Assembly (NCBI GenBank): GCA_024036415.1
Contig: JAMWET010003876.1
Span: 62,001-126,000, forward strand
Length of the DNA: 64,000 nt
DNA from: Prochilodus magdalenae
Taxonomy: Eukaryota > Chordata > Actinopteri > Characiformes > Prochilodontidae
Direction of reading: 5' to 3'
This document shows, one piece after another, positions 26,060 through 38,974 of the stretch. Position numbers and translations under genes: made by a program. The notes beneath the pieces are model-generated. The model was not told where the DNA came from. It searched no databases and saw only the letters and a list, made by a program, of their open reading frames with translations. The stretch's first letter is position 1. Each line of letters starts with the position of its first letter.

Positions 26060-26794
26060 TACATACATACACACACACACACACAATATATATACACAAA
26101 CTGATATTCCAGATTTTAGCCACATATAGTATGTGCATGTTTCAATGCAATTATTTATGCCTATATTATTTTTTAAATGCCCCAATTAAATATATTTACC
26201 ACAATCAATCAAATGCATTACCTGTGTTCTGAATTTCTATTCAGTTATTTAATTGTTTGCTTGATTATTTATTTATCCACTCTTTAATTTATTCTTTTTA
26301 AATGTACTGAATAAGTATCTGAAGTCTGTCACCTGAAAGTCTGTCTGTTAGCCCCAGTGCAAAACTAAAGAAGCCAACATGTCTTTGCTGACTGGCCGCA
26401 TTTGGGGAAGCTATGTAGGCTTGTTTTGGTGAGCTAACGAAGCCGGTGCAGAATGAATGACCGCATGCTCCTGCCAAACCCGCGCGCAGACTCGACCCTG
26501 AACTTTTTACCTGTTGAGAAAGACGGACTGTGACTCCGGGAAGCGGCTCCCGGGCGGCGGGGTGAAGAGGACATGGCTGTAGTCGTGCGGGTAGTCGGCA
26601 GTGTAAGTGACGGGGTTGCTTTTGCCGTTCATGGCCCAGAAAAGCCCCAGGATGAGCATGACCGCTCCCAGCACCACGCAGCACAGGCTGAACGCCTGCA
26701 GTCTGCTCTGGCTGGACGTGAGGAAGGCGGTGGAGCCGCCGGTGACGATGAGAAAGACGCCGATGAAAATGGCCCCGTGGTGGAGGGAAGGCAT
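23719..26794 (-). CDS. TMEM61-like two-helix membrane protein with PPxY tail (copy B)
   Basis: Two coding exons, 26794-26511 and 23965-23719 (stop TAA), join in phase 2 (AG|A), the same phase as copy A, giving 176 residues. The start ATG has a good context (CGCCATGC). Hydrophobic helices lie at about residues 7-25 and 33-53. Helix 2 ends LGLFWAMNG, resembling both the human TMEM61 helix end and the barttin end GTVWSMCQ. After the splice, RTLERHRRG parallels RRLDRIRRA of copy A. The tail contains PPPPYEVAIKT, a PPxY motif, then continues about 40 residues beyond the end of copy A. Position between the bsnd side and dhcr24 matches TMEM61. The biochemical role is unknown. A minus-strand poly(A) signal is possible at 22996. 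Copy B is the better candidate for the direct TMEM61 orthologue. Confidence 0.8.
25695..25850. mobile_element. MITE-like palindromic element (GGCCTGGAGGACC ends)
   Basis: The left part reads GCAGGCCTGGAGGACCAGACT, followed by a CTCAAACTCACCTGATTT core. The right part, CCAGGGCTGCAGTTTGCCACCCC, is roughly its inverse. This matches the general form of short hAT-type MITEs that are abundant in fish. It sits in the single coding intron of tmem61-like B. Confidence 0.5.
25985..26091. repeat. Compound (CA)n/(TA)n microsatellite
   Basis: Alternating CA, TA and CATA runs read directly from the sequence. Open frames over it on both strands are low-complexity artefacts. Confidence 0.95.
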
Positions 26795-27866
26795 GGCGAG
26801 ACCCCGCTGCCGACTCAGTGCTTACAAGAGCCGCCAGAGAGATGCCCAGCCAACGGAACTCCCTTTAAAGTTGCAAACTCCATTCACTGAAGGAGGAGCT
26901 CGGTTTACTACAGCACAGCTCAATCCAGTGCAGGACGCGTCTGCTGTAGTTTTAGACTGAGAGATATTCTCACGGCACATTCGGTCAGATCCACTAAAAT
27001 CTCGGTTTGACGTGAGAAACCGCAGCGTTTCAACAGCTCCATGTTTCCTCGACGATTCCACCGTTAATGTTCAGTAAAAAACAGCTAAGTATGAAAGTCA
27101 GTTCAGATAACTGCCCGGTTCAGTCAGTGCTCAGATCGCAGCCCAGCGTACAGTAAGCTCCGCTTTCCCCTTTCAGGTATCCTAAAGACATCCACGCTCT
27201 CGCCCCACCCAGCAGACTCAGACGCCTGTCATTAATACAGTCATCGATTAACACTGATCAGCATGGAAGTCGGTGAACCCCATATGAGCTGAAATCGAAT
27301 AAACTGGTCTATCTTTCTCAGAGATACAGACTCTAGTCATACTGATGATGGTTCGAGATGTGAAAGCAGTGAATAACTTCATGAATGAATGACCGCACGG
27401 TTTTTGAGCTGTCTCTTTAAGGGAGTTTGGGGATCCCGCTGGTTGCTGTCCTATCTCTGTTTACATGGTGAATGCTAATGAGCACGCTCGGCTCAGTCAA
27501 TGGTGTGACGGTCTTCCCTCTTTCTGATTGGATAAGAAATCTTCACGCAACAACTGGAGTCGAGAGAATTGACGCGGCGCTGGCCAATCAGCGTTAAGCA
27601 GGGGAGGGGCTTCGTGGGCCACCTAGCCAGGTTCTTGAAACTAAACCTCATGCTAAATAAAATTAAGGTGACAAAATTTGCGGTTGCACATCGTGACGGG
27701 AGGCAAGGGGGTCTTCAAGAAAGCCAAATTAGGTGCAAAATTGACATTTTAATTACGTTTAATTCGATCACGGAATCGCTGATCCAGAGGCGAATAATAG
27801 ACGTGAGGAAAAAAAATCTCACACGTTTTTGCGCACTTTGAAGGGAAAAGAAGGGAACGAGCCCGA
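26795..27866. promoter_or_regulatory. Shared upstream region between tmem61-like B (minus) and dhcr24 (plus)
   Basis: The two start codons lie head to head 1,072 bp apart. Near the dhcr24 side there is an inverted CCAAT box (GATTGG, 27526-27531) and a direct CCAAT (27584-27588) about 50 bp downstream. NF-Y sites of this kind commonly assist SREBP at sterol-pathway promoters. I did not find a convincing sterol-response element by eye. The tmem61-like B side (26800-27100) is moderately CpG-rich. Whether regulation is shared is inference. Confidence 0.45.
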
Positions 27867-30800
27867 ATGGATCCGCTGCTGTATTTAGGCGTTTTAATTA
27901 TTCTGTTTCTGTTATGGATCAAAGTAAAAGGTCTAGATTATGTTATAATTCACCAGCGTTGGATCTTCGTTTGCCTTTTTCTTCTGCCGTTATCCGTCAT
28001 TTTTGATGTGTACTACTACGTGCGAGCCTGGATCATCTTCAAGATGTGCTCTGCGCCAAAGCTGCACGACCAGAGGGTCAGGGACATCCAGAGGCAGGTG
28101 AGTAGGACTGTCTGGAAAGTCATGGTTCACTGGCCACGTGCACTACCGACCACTATAAGCCATGTCTGTGTATTTAAGTCTTCCCCAGTGTGGGCATACT
28201 GAAGAGCCCATCTCAGGGGGAGGAGGCCATTCCTAATCCATCTCTTCCACAAGGGATTTCAGGAGAAGGGTAGAAAAGAAAACAGGACCACCCCTCACAG
28301 GCCATGGCTATTCCTGGCCTGGATGTCCAGTCCATTAGCCTTCCTCATGGGCTTCTGTATTCTCTTTTTTTCTGTCTGCTCTTAGCTACATTCCTCCATG
28401 ATGGTCCTGATTGGAGTGACGTAGTTGGAGCACCTCCTTCCAGCAGATCTTTCTTTAGCTCCAGTTTCCTCACTCCAGTCCTAGAGGTCCCTTTTACACT
28501 GCACAGTTTGGGCCTTCTGAGAGTTGGGAAGCACTTCTCCAACATATGTTACTTTATGAAGGAAACCACTACACTTCTATTCCGCTCAGAAACTGCATCT
28601 ATAGTTTATTCTGTAAGATACCATAAGACTAAAATCTGAGCAGATGTCACCACATTTGATAAAATCAAACCTTCAAATTGTGTATTTTCATCCAGAAGAG
28701 CAGAACATTTAGGACAGAGGTCATGAACCCTGGTCCTTGGGATCTCTCTTACTTCTCAGGACCTCCAGGAGGAGAGTTGGTGACCAATACAGAGATACTG
28801 AACTACAGCACAAAATATAGCAATTTATGATTTTACTTTATTTGTAACCTTAATAAGAATAGACCTTTTTTTCATAATGCTAATCTCGGTGGTCCTGATT
28901 TCTTTTAAATGTGAGCAAATCTATATTGACATACACTATATGGACAAAAGTATGGGACACCTACACACATGGGACACCTACACTAAATTACACCTACAGG
29001 AATTTGTAAGACACCCCACTGTAAATCCACAGTCATTACTCCAGCTCCTCCTGTTATTGAGTCAGCAGAGCGTAGCAGGCACCTCAGCACTCAGCACCCC
29101 CACTCTGTAAGTTTATGTGGTCTCTCGTGGCTGGGTTTCTGTGGTTCCTGAACGTGTCCACATTTCAGTAATACCACTGTGTATGACGGAGCTTCTTGGA
29201 ATGACCCATTCTATCACGAACCTTTATAAAGGCAGACTGCATGGCTAGGTGCTTGATTTTATACGCCTGTGCCAGTTGGGAAATTAAACACCTGAATTCA
29301 ATGATTAAGAAGTGTGTCCCAATACTTTTTTTATATAGTGTGTATGCTAATTAACTATATTGGAAATGTGCATTGACCCGGAAGTCCCATATCAGTGTAT
29401 CCCTGGAAATGATGTTTGCTTATTTAATATTTTCAGTGTAGGTGATGCAGTCCAAAATGTAAATATAACCTTTTCTCTTTACTATCTAGATTGACCAGTC
29501 AATAATGATAAGAAAAATAGTGATAAAACTTCATCTTGTAAATCTCATATATGTATTGTTACATACTTCACGTTATCACGACCTGTAGAGTAGCTTTAAG
29601 GGTTTCTAATTAGATCTTTCTTGAATTACTTATCATTTGCAGAGGCCAGAGTAACTGTGCATGCAGTTTCATCATGTGTCCACTGGCCAGAAGTCTGAGG
29701 AAAACAAAATGTGACTTATTGCAATGACACTAATGACAGGGCTCTATTCTGCTTTTTCTTTTTTCTTTTTTTTTCGCAGGTTCGTGAGTGGAAGAAAGAG
29801 GGAGGGAAGACACATATGTGCACAGGCCGTCCTGGTTGGCTCACTGTGTCTCTGAGGGTGGGAAAATATAAGAAGACCCACAAGAACATCATGATTAATA
29901 TGATGGACATTCTAAATGTGGACACGAAAAGACAGGTGGGATTAATCTACAACATTACAGGGCAAACAAATACAGCATACAGCTAGACCTGAGTTATGGC
30001 ATATGATAAACACCTTTATTTTAAATGCATATGGTTGTGTATTTAAGACCATGGTATTCAGAGTCCTACATGCCTCCAGCTTTGGACGGTTTCCTGCTCT
30101 AATGTATTTAACTCTTCAGCTAATTAGAAAAAAGATTACATTTTAAAACATTTTAGTCCTTGAGTGGTTATTTAGTAAAAGTAATGGTTCTTTATGGAAA
30201 GACTCTACTTCTTTGTACCGACTACTTTAGAAAAAAAGCCTCTAAAACTGACAATGTACAAGTAATATGAGATTACAACAAAATACAATGTATTATTATA
30301 TTATAATACAAAATTGAAAATATAATAACAAAAAAGATTAATTTCACAGTGTCCATGTGATACAAAAATATAACAAAATACGGCATATTGCAATAATTAT
30401 AACACAGAAAAGTCAAATTGCAGCTCAAATTGAGTTTTTTGGCAAGAAGTGCTTTAGCCACTAACTTTTCACAGTGGGCCCATCTGGACAATAGGCCTAC
30501 ATGTCAGAGCAATATCTCTTAGTTATTCGACACAAAAGCAGTTTCTCAAAGTCCTTATCCAACAGGCGGTTCTGTTTGGCACTGAGCAAGGCCCACAGTT
30601 TTGGCTGCCTGACAATGCATTGCCTGGTCATGCAATCACAGCGGTCAGGATAAAAGAAAAAGCGGGTGGGGCTGGTCAAAGGTTTCTATTACCATAGCAA
30701 TGGTAAAATGAAAAAAATATATATATTCCTTTTTTTTATGACCCAAAACCATTAGGAGTTTTAATAGTTAATTACACCAAATGGCAATAAATCACTGGAA

Positions 30801-33800
30801 ACGCTATGTAAACATGAATATAGCTGAACTACCAGAAAGCTAATGCAGATTTAATAATCAACACTGGTGTAAACACCACATAAGCCTTTCATGCTGTTCT
30901 GCTCAAGCCCAGTTTCTCAAGTTTCTCACAGTATTTGTGCTGATGCTAAAATAATGTTTTCATCATGTTGCCCATATCAGGTTATTTGTACAAGCTATAT
31001 AATATGTAACTCAGCTAATGCACCTCTAAGTGGGCCTTTGCCATTCAGAAAATAGTTCATTTAAATGAAGTCACAGTTGCATCCACTAGTTTGAGGATCA
31101 GTTAATTATTATTACAGTTATAATAATTATTATAGTTATTATTATTACATGTAAAGTCTCTGATGGACAGCAGGAATCTCTCTGAAATGATCATATAGAA
31201 CACCTTTTGCTTTATTGTCTGATTTCATGCCCCTTTGTCTAAAGGTGGTACGTGTGGAGCCCTTGGCAAATATGGGTCAAGTGACAGCCTTACTGAACTC
31301 CATTGGCTGGACGCTGCCTGTGTTGCCTGAGCTTGATGATCTCACAGTAGGTAGGTCCTCAAACTTTCTATTATTGACTTGGCTCATTACATCCCCTACT
31401 GATTTTCAGACAAAGTCTGTAGGCTGTGTTTATCTTCTCTCTCCCTCTGTCTTTCTCTCTCCCTCCCCCTTTCACCAGACTTCAGTTTAATGACTCTAAG
31501 CACTATTACAGATTTAAGTGGAGCGTTTACATGCAATATTCCTTGCTGGTCGATATTGTGTGTCTTGTGTGGTGCATCAGAGGCCGCTCCTAATTGGGTT
31601 ATGGATGAGTAATGGCTCAGTTTCAGCGGGTTAGGTCAGATTGCTACGGAAATGGGCTGCTTTACTGAAAGCGTTTATGGGTAGCACAAAATGTGCATGC
31701 CGTCTAGGTAATGTTTTCTGCCGACGTTGCTTCGGCAAATTCATTTGGAGGCCTGCAGAGAGCAGCTGTGTGAGGACGTGAGAGAACTGTGCTCAGTTTG
31801 TTCTATCATGTCTTCTTATAAGCCTACACTCTACTCTGGCCTAAAACACCATAAATGCTTTTTTGATGGAACTAAACTATTGATTTTGCCTAGTTGGTCA
31901 TTGGAAGGCACACATATTGGTGTTTCCCTGATGAGTGAGTGGAACTGTGACCCTGCAATCAAAGTTCAGATTATTTGAACTTGGGACCTGCACAGCTTAT
32001 AACTTAACCATTATGTGACCATCGCATGTTAGTTTGTTCTGCTCTTTGATCACTAAACAAAAAGAATAATAATATAATAATGTAAAGAAGAAAAAGAAGA
32101 AGATTTAGCCAATGTGCACCATAAAAGGGGAACCTATAATGTAATTTTGTTTTTTTTAGTGATGTGGTACTGTGTCAAAGTGTTAGACATTTAATTTAAG
32201 AAGCTGTATAAGTAGTTAAGTATCTATTAGCTCTCAAAACAACTAATGTTAATGGGGTAAAAAAGATTTTTCATATGTTTGTATATTGCTTACCCATTTC
32301 CAAACCTCTTCCTGTGGCAGCCCAGTTGTAGTAAGTAATGTCTACTTTGACAGATCAATGGTTTATTAAAGGACCCATATCATGGACAACCAAATTTCCC
32401 TTGTGCATCTAAGTGCTTTTGAGTGATGCACATTGCAAGGCAGCTGAACAGCAGAACAGAGTCGATTTCCCTTGTATCAGATCTTAAAGCCACAGTACCA
32501 AAAACAGCACTTTGAATTTGAATGCTTTATTACACATCTCATAGTGGTACTGTAGTGGTTTCAACAGTGGTAACAGTGGTGCCAGAAAAGGAGATGATGG
32601 ATGGTCAGAGAAGAGCTTTAGCAGGGCAGATTGTTGACCGTATGAAAAAATGCAAAAATGCAGTATTTACTTTGACTTTTATTTAATTATGAAATATATA
32701 GGGTTCATACTGTCTGGAAAGAAAAAATGTCTAAATTAATGCAAGAATTAATTTATAAGCACGTCCCGACTTATGCTAGCTTATGCTTATTCTCATATAG
32801 GGTTGTAAATGTCTAAAAGGCAGGAAGACAATATGTACTCTGTTTACTCCTTGTAGTATAATACTGGGTTCATCTAAAATTCAACAAGACATTTGGCGTT
32901 TAGGGCTCCCAACAAAATCAATATTCGGTTTGGTGCTCAGCGCTGCCGCATCTATGTTCTGTTGTGGCTTTATTGAAAGCGTAGAATATCCAGTTTTGTG
33001 TCATTTGTAATATAAAATGATCATGTAAAAATAAACTATGACTCTTTTTGGCATATATACCACACACATGTCATAAGTGGATCTCAAGGAAAACATACAG
33101 GAACAATGCAGGTCCTGTAAGTTAAAGCCACTGATAGATCTAAACCATTCTTAGCAGTGGCTGGGGGCATTGAGAAGAAATCTGAACCCATATCATCACG
33201 GCAGCTTTTTTAAAAACAAGGAATTCTTGCTATTTTTGCTGCATTAATATTTGTTTGCATGTGTTTTGAATTAAGGATGTAAGTATTGTAGTACTGTTTT
33301 TGTGTGCTACCGTCAACTTCTATGATCCCCATGCAATTCTCTCCCCTTCTCTCTTTCTCTCTTGCTTGCTCACTCTCTCTTCCTTTCAGGGGGTCTGGTA
33401 ATGGGCACTGGTATTGAGTCCTCTTCCCATATTTATGGGCTGTTTCAGCACATCTGCGTGGCCTATGAGCTAGTGCTAGCAGATGGCAGTCTGGTCCGCT
33501 GCACTGAGGTTTGAATTTTATTTAAAGTCAGTTTGTATATGTATGTCTGATGTGTTTCCATGTATCCGGTTGCTCACACATTTCATGTAGATGGAACAGT
33601 TGTATATAAGCCAAGTCTGAAAAAGTAAAGTCATTATTATACACCATCTGCTTCTCATGCTCTTAGCCCTGCAGCTTTGAGAGAGACTGGGAGAAGGGGG
33701 AGGCAAAAAAAGAGGGATGTAAGAGGAGAAGGGGAAGAGATATGTGATCACTCTCTTTTTCATCATTATGTTACTAGTAATTATTAAACATCTATATCTC

Positions 33801-36314
33801 ATAAATAGGGCTATCAGTGATAATGTAATGAGTCTAATTGGGATGCACCAAAATAGAAGTTGTGGGCTGATCACCATAATTTATAATTAACATCTTGTTG
33901 TATACGGTATTAACACCAATAACCAGCGTTTGTTTTTATCTCTAAATGCTGTTTTCTCAGACCAAGATTAAGACTAATGCATACCAATGACGTCTCACCA
34001 CTAGCACTGTAATTTAGCGCCACATCTGCATAATCCATGTCTGGGAAACCAGCCCTATTGATGCTAGCTACTAATATCTACTCCCTGATATTTTTAGACT
34101 GGGTAAATCTTTGTAATGATACGTTTTCATTTGATGAATTGAGTTAATGATGCTGATTCTTTAGTACTTTTCCCCTCATGGTACATGAACTGTACAACTT
34201 CTTTAAAAAAACTGCTATTCCATTCTCTTACTCTGCCAAAACCATAAACTACTGCTAGCATTGAAGCAATACCCGTTACACTGAAGCATGACTGTATCAG
34301 TTTAGCAAAATAAGGTAACAAGGTATCAGATGTCATTCCAATATCGGATTAATAATAATAATAATAATAATTCAATTTTAGCATTTAAAACCCCAAGTTA
34401 CGTGTTTCTCTGTGACTCTGCACAGCCTTTAGTTATTACAATGCCAAAAGCAATTGCATTGTGCTTGTTTGATGGGTAAGTGTTCCAGAGGTCAGTAACT
34501 GCATATGTTCTTTTTGTGGTCAGAAAGAGAACTCTGAACTGTTCTATTCGGTTCCGTGGTCCTGCGGAACCTTGGGCTTCCTGGTGGCTGCTGAAATCCG
34601 AATCATTCCAGCTCGGAAGTGGGTGAAGCTGCGCTACAAGGCCGTGCGTGGTTTGGACGCTATCTGTAAGACCTTTGCAGAGGAGTCGGCCAACAAGGAG
34701 AACCAGTTTGTGGAGGGGCTGCAGTATTCGCTAAACGAGGCTGTGATCATGACCGGCACCATGACTGACAATGCAGAGCCGGACAAGGTCAGATCACAAT
34801 CCTAGTACTTAAAGAATACTTGACTTTCCTTATACTTTAAAGAAGATCAGTGTAAGAGAGTATTAGACACTTGCAGTTTTGTTTTTTATACTCATTCTGA
34901 CTTTTAGTCCTGATTAGCTTGTGGTCAAGTGGAAGGTTAAAAAACTCTACCATCTATTGAAATGATAACTTTAAAATTGGACCTCAAATCAGTCTTTGCT
35001 TTGCACGTTGATGTAACAAGATTTTATTCCAGGTCATTTTAGACCATTTATATGGGTCCTATCTGTAAATAATTTGGTATCAAGCGAAGATGCAATTTCT
35101 ACATAAATTAATGTTTTAATATGATGGGGATATTATTCTACTGTCAAATAAAGACTCTTCACTAAACACCCTCATAGCTAACTAATTCAGTGCTACAATG
35201 TTGACTTCATCTCTTTTAAAGTAACATTGTTTTGTAAGTGTTTTGTTACTAAGACTGTTATTGTATTGTGCTTTTGTCTGACAGATCAACTGCATTGGCT
35301 ACTACTACAAACCTTGGTTCTTTAAACATGTGGAGAAGTTTTTGAAGGAGGATTGTGTTGCTGTGGAGTACATCCCACTCAGACACTACTACCACAGACA
35401 CACACGTAGCATCTTCTGGGAGCTACAGGTAAACAAGTGTAAAGCATATTTGGAAGAACAGCCACAGTCAATCCATGTGAAATCACTGCCGGCCTGTCCT
35501 TATCCGCAAAGGGCCTGTGTGGCTGCAGGTTTTCATTCCAACAAAAGCAGGAGATCACGTGATCAGTTGTTTGAAGCAGTTGATTGATCAAATAGTATCA
35601 GGTGAGCTCCTGCTCAATTGGAATGAAAACCTGCAGCCACTTGCCCCCTTTCCAGATTAGACTGGACACTTCTGTTGTTGGCCTCAGTCAACTCAGTCTC
35701 AGATTTATTCATCACTTCCAGGAAATAATGTCATTGTGCTTATTGCCACAGTATTTGTCTGTTTGTCAAATATTTGCCCATTTCCTTAGTATGATCTGTA
35801 AAATGAGTCTTAAATACTAATATTATAGATTGTGTGTATGGCCAAAAAAACCCAAACACGAATCTTAGGTTTAGTTGAATGTGTAGATGACGTATGTCTT
35901 TTAGTCAAGGACTTTTTCTGAAATCTGGTGATCTGATGCATCCATCTGTCAGTACAGATGAAAAGGAAGTTTACCGCAGTGCATGAGTAAATAAGTAAAT
36001 TCATTACAAAATGAATCCATAACTGGTGTCATTATATAGTCTATTTAGCACTCATGTCTGCTGCTGATAACTTGACAAGCAGTTTGCTTAGAAATCCTGT
36101 TTCTTTGATGGGTAATTAGATGTAGTGTGTTTAAGACTCTTGCACTGTGGACTTTTCATCACTCAGAAGTTGCATTACCCCTAATGCTGTCCTCCAACTC
36201 TTCCCTTAATGCATTAGAATTAAATGAATATCTCTTGTTGTTTTATCATGCCATCATCATTGTGTCTGTCTGTGTCTCTCTTTTCCTGTTTGTCTCTGTC
36301 TCTTTCTTTCTCTC

Positions 36315-36362
<48 letters not shown>

Positions 36363-38974
36363 TCACTCACTCTGCTTCACTTATTCACACACACACACAA
36401 AACCTTTCTACATTACATCCACTAATGCTTTTCCTCATTGCCATTAGCTGAGGGATGTCATATGTGGTGATTATCGCTGTCTAAAATTACATGATGAATT
36501 ATGCAGGTTGTTTTTTCCCCTAAAGTATTGATCTTGCATTTGATGGGAAGGGGATTTGTGTGTGTGTGTGTGTGTGTGTGTGCGTGCGCACGTGTGTGTG
36601 TGTGTGTGCGCGTCTGTCAGCATATTCTGATATCCTTTTAAGATGTACATGAGGCCACACACATTTGTTTTGCTATACTTGTAAGGACACCCATAAGTTT
36701 GTGATTGTGGTACTGTAGCCAAATAATACAATACCTGCACCTAAACCTAGCCTCAACTTCAGTATTCCAATTTTTTGCTCCTTATGCATTTTGTTCCCGC
36801 AAAATGTCCTTACTTGAAGAAACAGTTAATGCTGTCCTTTACCTACACACACACACAGTAGAAGAGAGAGAGTTTCTCTCAAATACTTTCTCGCTTTCTG
36901 GAAGCAGAATGTCACAAACTTATTTTCTCCAAATATTGACTGTATAATAACGACTTAATTCAACACAATACGCAATAATGACCAAAAAAAATGTATTTAG
37001 TGGTTTACTTCATTTACTGAATGACATTCTTGAGAAAAGAACTTATTGAGTCATTATTTAAGTCGTTATTTAGAGAAAGTAAGTAATTATTTTAAAATAA
37101 CCTAACATGATAAATAATTTTTTTTCAGAAAGAGGTCATTATTTTATTATTTTGAATAAAAATACAATATGTTAACATTGTGTAGCCAGTAAAAGGAATA
37201 GTCTTCCATCCGTTATTAAGTAAGAACTATAAAAATGATGTATATTGTCATCAGAGGCGTTTCTGGATTCTGTTGGGGCCCTAGGCAAAAATTCACAGGG
37301 GCCCCACCAATTATCAACATTATATTATAAATAATCTTACACCAACAAAAAAATCTAAAGTTTACATTAGTATTGTTTTCAAAATATGAATAAAAACAAC
37401 ACTAAAAAAACAAATACATGTTCAGTGCCCCCCAATCTGGCCTCAAGAAAAAAAAAAAGATGTACGATAACAATGTTTTATTTTTTATAGCACAGTGTCA
37501 TTCTGTGTACAGTACATCGCCGGCTTATTTGCTTGTTGAACATGGACATGATTTTGAAATGTTTTCCAACACCACTGATGTTACAAAAGCATTGTGCTGT
37601 ACCTTCCTTGCAAATGTGTATTCCTCTCAGCACTCTCTTACTTTTTCTTTTGTCACTGTTTTCAGGACATCATCCCATTTGGGAATAACCCATTGTTCAG
37701 ATACTTATTTGGCTGGATGGTGCCCCCTAAAATCTCTCTGCTGAAACTGACTCAAGGAGAGACCATCCGTCGCCTGTACGAGCAGCACCACGTGGTGCAG
37801 GACATGCTGGTCCCCATGAAACACATCAAGACAGCCATTACACACTTCAACCAGGACATCCACGTAAGACCCAGCCTCTTTTCTTAAACAGCATCTTTTA
37901 CTCTGACCATGACAGACACCACAACTGATGCACAATAGCTTCCAAAAGTTTGAAAACACTCAAATTAAATTAAATTTTAATTATTTATTTAGTTTAACTC
38001 AACTCAGGAAAGGTATTGTTTACAGAAAGCAGGCGTTTACTAGTACTTTGGCCATATTTATTTAGCAACACATTCAGGTGTCTTCTTTTGATATCGTCGC
38101 TGTCCAAAGAAAAACATGTATCTCCAAAATGACAACTTTACAGAAGCCAAAAACCTCATTTCATTTGAATAGAGGCAAATGGAACCAGACATCTTTCCAA
38201 GCAGTTTTGGGCCATTTCTGTTGGTCCATTCTTCATTAAATTTCCACACAGTGTAAACAGCAGCTCATGTAATCAAATAAGTCATAAAAGTAAAAATCAA
38301 CAAAAATGGAGATACATGGTTTTCTTTGGACAGCGACGATATGAAGAGCAGATGAATATTTAGACACGCAGTTCACAAGCACATATTAGTCTTTTTTTTT
38401 ATCTTGATGGAAGAAAAATAGGAAGGTTTACAGAATTTGCTTTCAAATCAAAACATTTGACATTCCCTTGATAACTTTGTATGTTTGTGTTTGCACTGTA
38501 GGTGTATCCACTCTGGCTGTGTCCGTTCATATTGCCTAGTCAGCCTGGCATGGTACACCCGAAAGGAGATGAGGATGAGCTGTATGTGGATATCGGGGCA
38601 TATGGGGAACCCAAAGTCAAGCACTTTGAGGCTCGGGCCTCCACACGCCAACTGGAGAAGTTTGTGAGAGAAGTTCATGGGTCAGTTAAAAAGCACACTT
38701 CTAATGTTTGACCTGAGGTGTTCAAGCTTCACTGTGCCTTAAGATACAATGCATTGAACGTTAGTGTGATTTGCAACACCTGCTGTACTTTTCCTTAACA
38801 TGTTCATTTTCCATCTCCAGTTTCCAGATGCTTTATGCTGATGTGTACATGGAGCGTCAAGAATTCTGGGAAATGTTTGATGGCACGCTATATCATAAGC
38901 TCAGAAAGGAGCTGGGCTGTAAGGAAGCATTTCCCGAGGTCTACGACAAAATCTGCAAAGCTGCAAGACACTGA
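27867..38974 (+). CDS. dhcr24: 24-dehydrocholesterol reductase (seladin-1)
   Basis: Nine coding exons: 27867-28097, 29780-29935, 31245-31350, 33390-33508, 34524-34787, 35285-35428, 37666-37863, 38502-38680 and 38821-38974. They sum to 1,551 nt and 516 residues, exactly the human length. All junctions are GT-AG and every phase closes. The enzyme reduces the C24-25 double bond of sterol side chains (for example desmosterol to cholesterol) with FAD and NADPH, at the ER membrane. Visible marks are an N-terminal hydrophobic anchor (about residues 4-20 and 31-50), the FAD-binding PCMH-type domain including [15 protein letters not shown] and [16 protein letters not shown], and highly conserved blocks such as [34 protein letters not shown] and the C-terminal DKICKAARH. 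No breaks or missing residues were noticed. The gene is divergent from tmem61-like B and convergent with lexm. Confidence 0.98.
28929..29346. mobile_element. Deleted Tc1-like element (about 0.42 kb) in dhcr24 intron 1
   Basis: The left end ATACACTATATGGACAAAAG and the right end ACTTTTTTTATATAGTGTGT are terminal inverted repeats of a common fish Tc1-like family. The interior keeps only fragments: a strip like TATAAAGGCAGACTGCATGG and TGATTTTATACGCCTGTG near the right end. No transposase frame is present, so this is a non-autonomous deletion derivative. Confidence 0.75.
30000..33380 (+). other. dhcr24 introns 2 and 3, otherwise featureless
   Basis: Apart from dhcr24 exon 3 (31245-31350), I see only AT-rich intronic sequence, short ATT runs near 31110-31145, and a C/T tract before the exon 4 acceptor. 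No independent gene is supported. Confidence 0.6.
35495..35650. mobile_element. Palindromic MITE-like element, family 2, in dhcr24 intron 6
   Basis: The 23-base arms GTGGCTGCAGGTTTTCATTCC.. (35519-35541) and their exact reverse complement (35618-35640) flank about 76 bp containing GATCACGTGATC. Outside the left arm, TTATCCGCAAAGGGCC is shared with a related copy at about 62620. Confidence 0.75.
36310..36362. repeat. (CT)n then (CA)n microsatellite
   Basis: A long TC run followed by a short CA run, read directly. It lies in dhcr24 intron 6. Confidence 0.95.
36557..36612. repeat. (GT)n microsatellite with GCGC interruption
   Basis: Two GT runs flank TGCGTGCGCACG, read directly. It lies in dhcr24 intron 6. 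Confidence 0.95.
38091..38342. mobile_element. MITE, family 1 (copy 2) in dhcr24 intron 7
   Basis: Its ends are near-perfect inverted repeats: ATATCGTCGCTGTCCAAAGA on the left and TCTTTGGACAGCGACGATAT on the right (the right arm has one extra T in the run following). The TA at each border is compatible with a TA target duplication. Length is about 252 bp, it has no coding capacity, and it shares its interior with copies at 15291 and 45619. Confidence 0.85.

Noticed and set aside
25937..26232. Overlapping frames encoding HTYI/CVCV-type peptides on both strands
   Set aside because: Translation of a CA/TA microsatellite. The same applies to 57581-57887 and 36127-36451.
26573..26960. Plus-strand frames opposite tmem61-like B exon 1
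   Set aside because: GC-rich antisense shadows of the real exon. The peptides are low-complexity and have no family resemblance.
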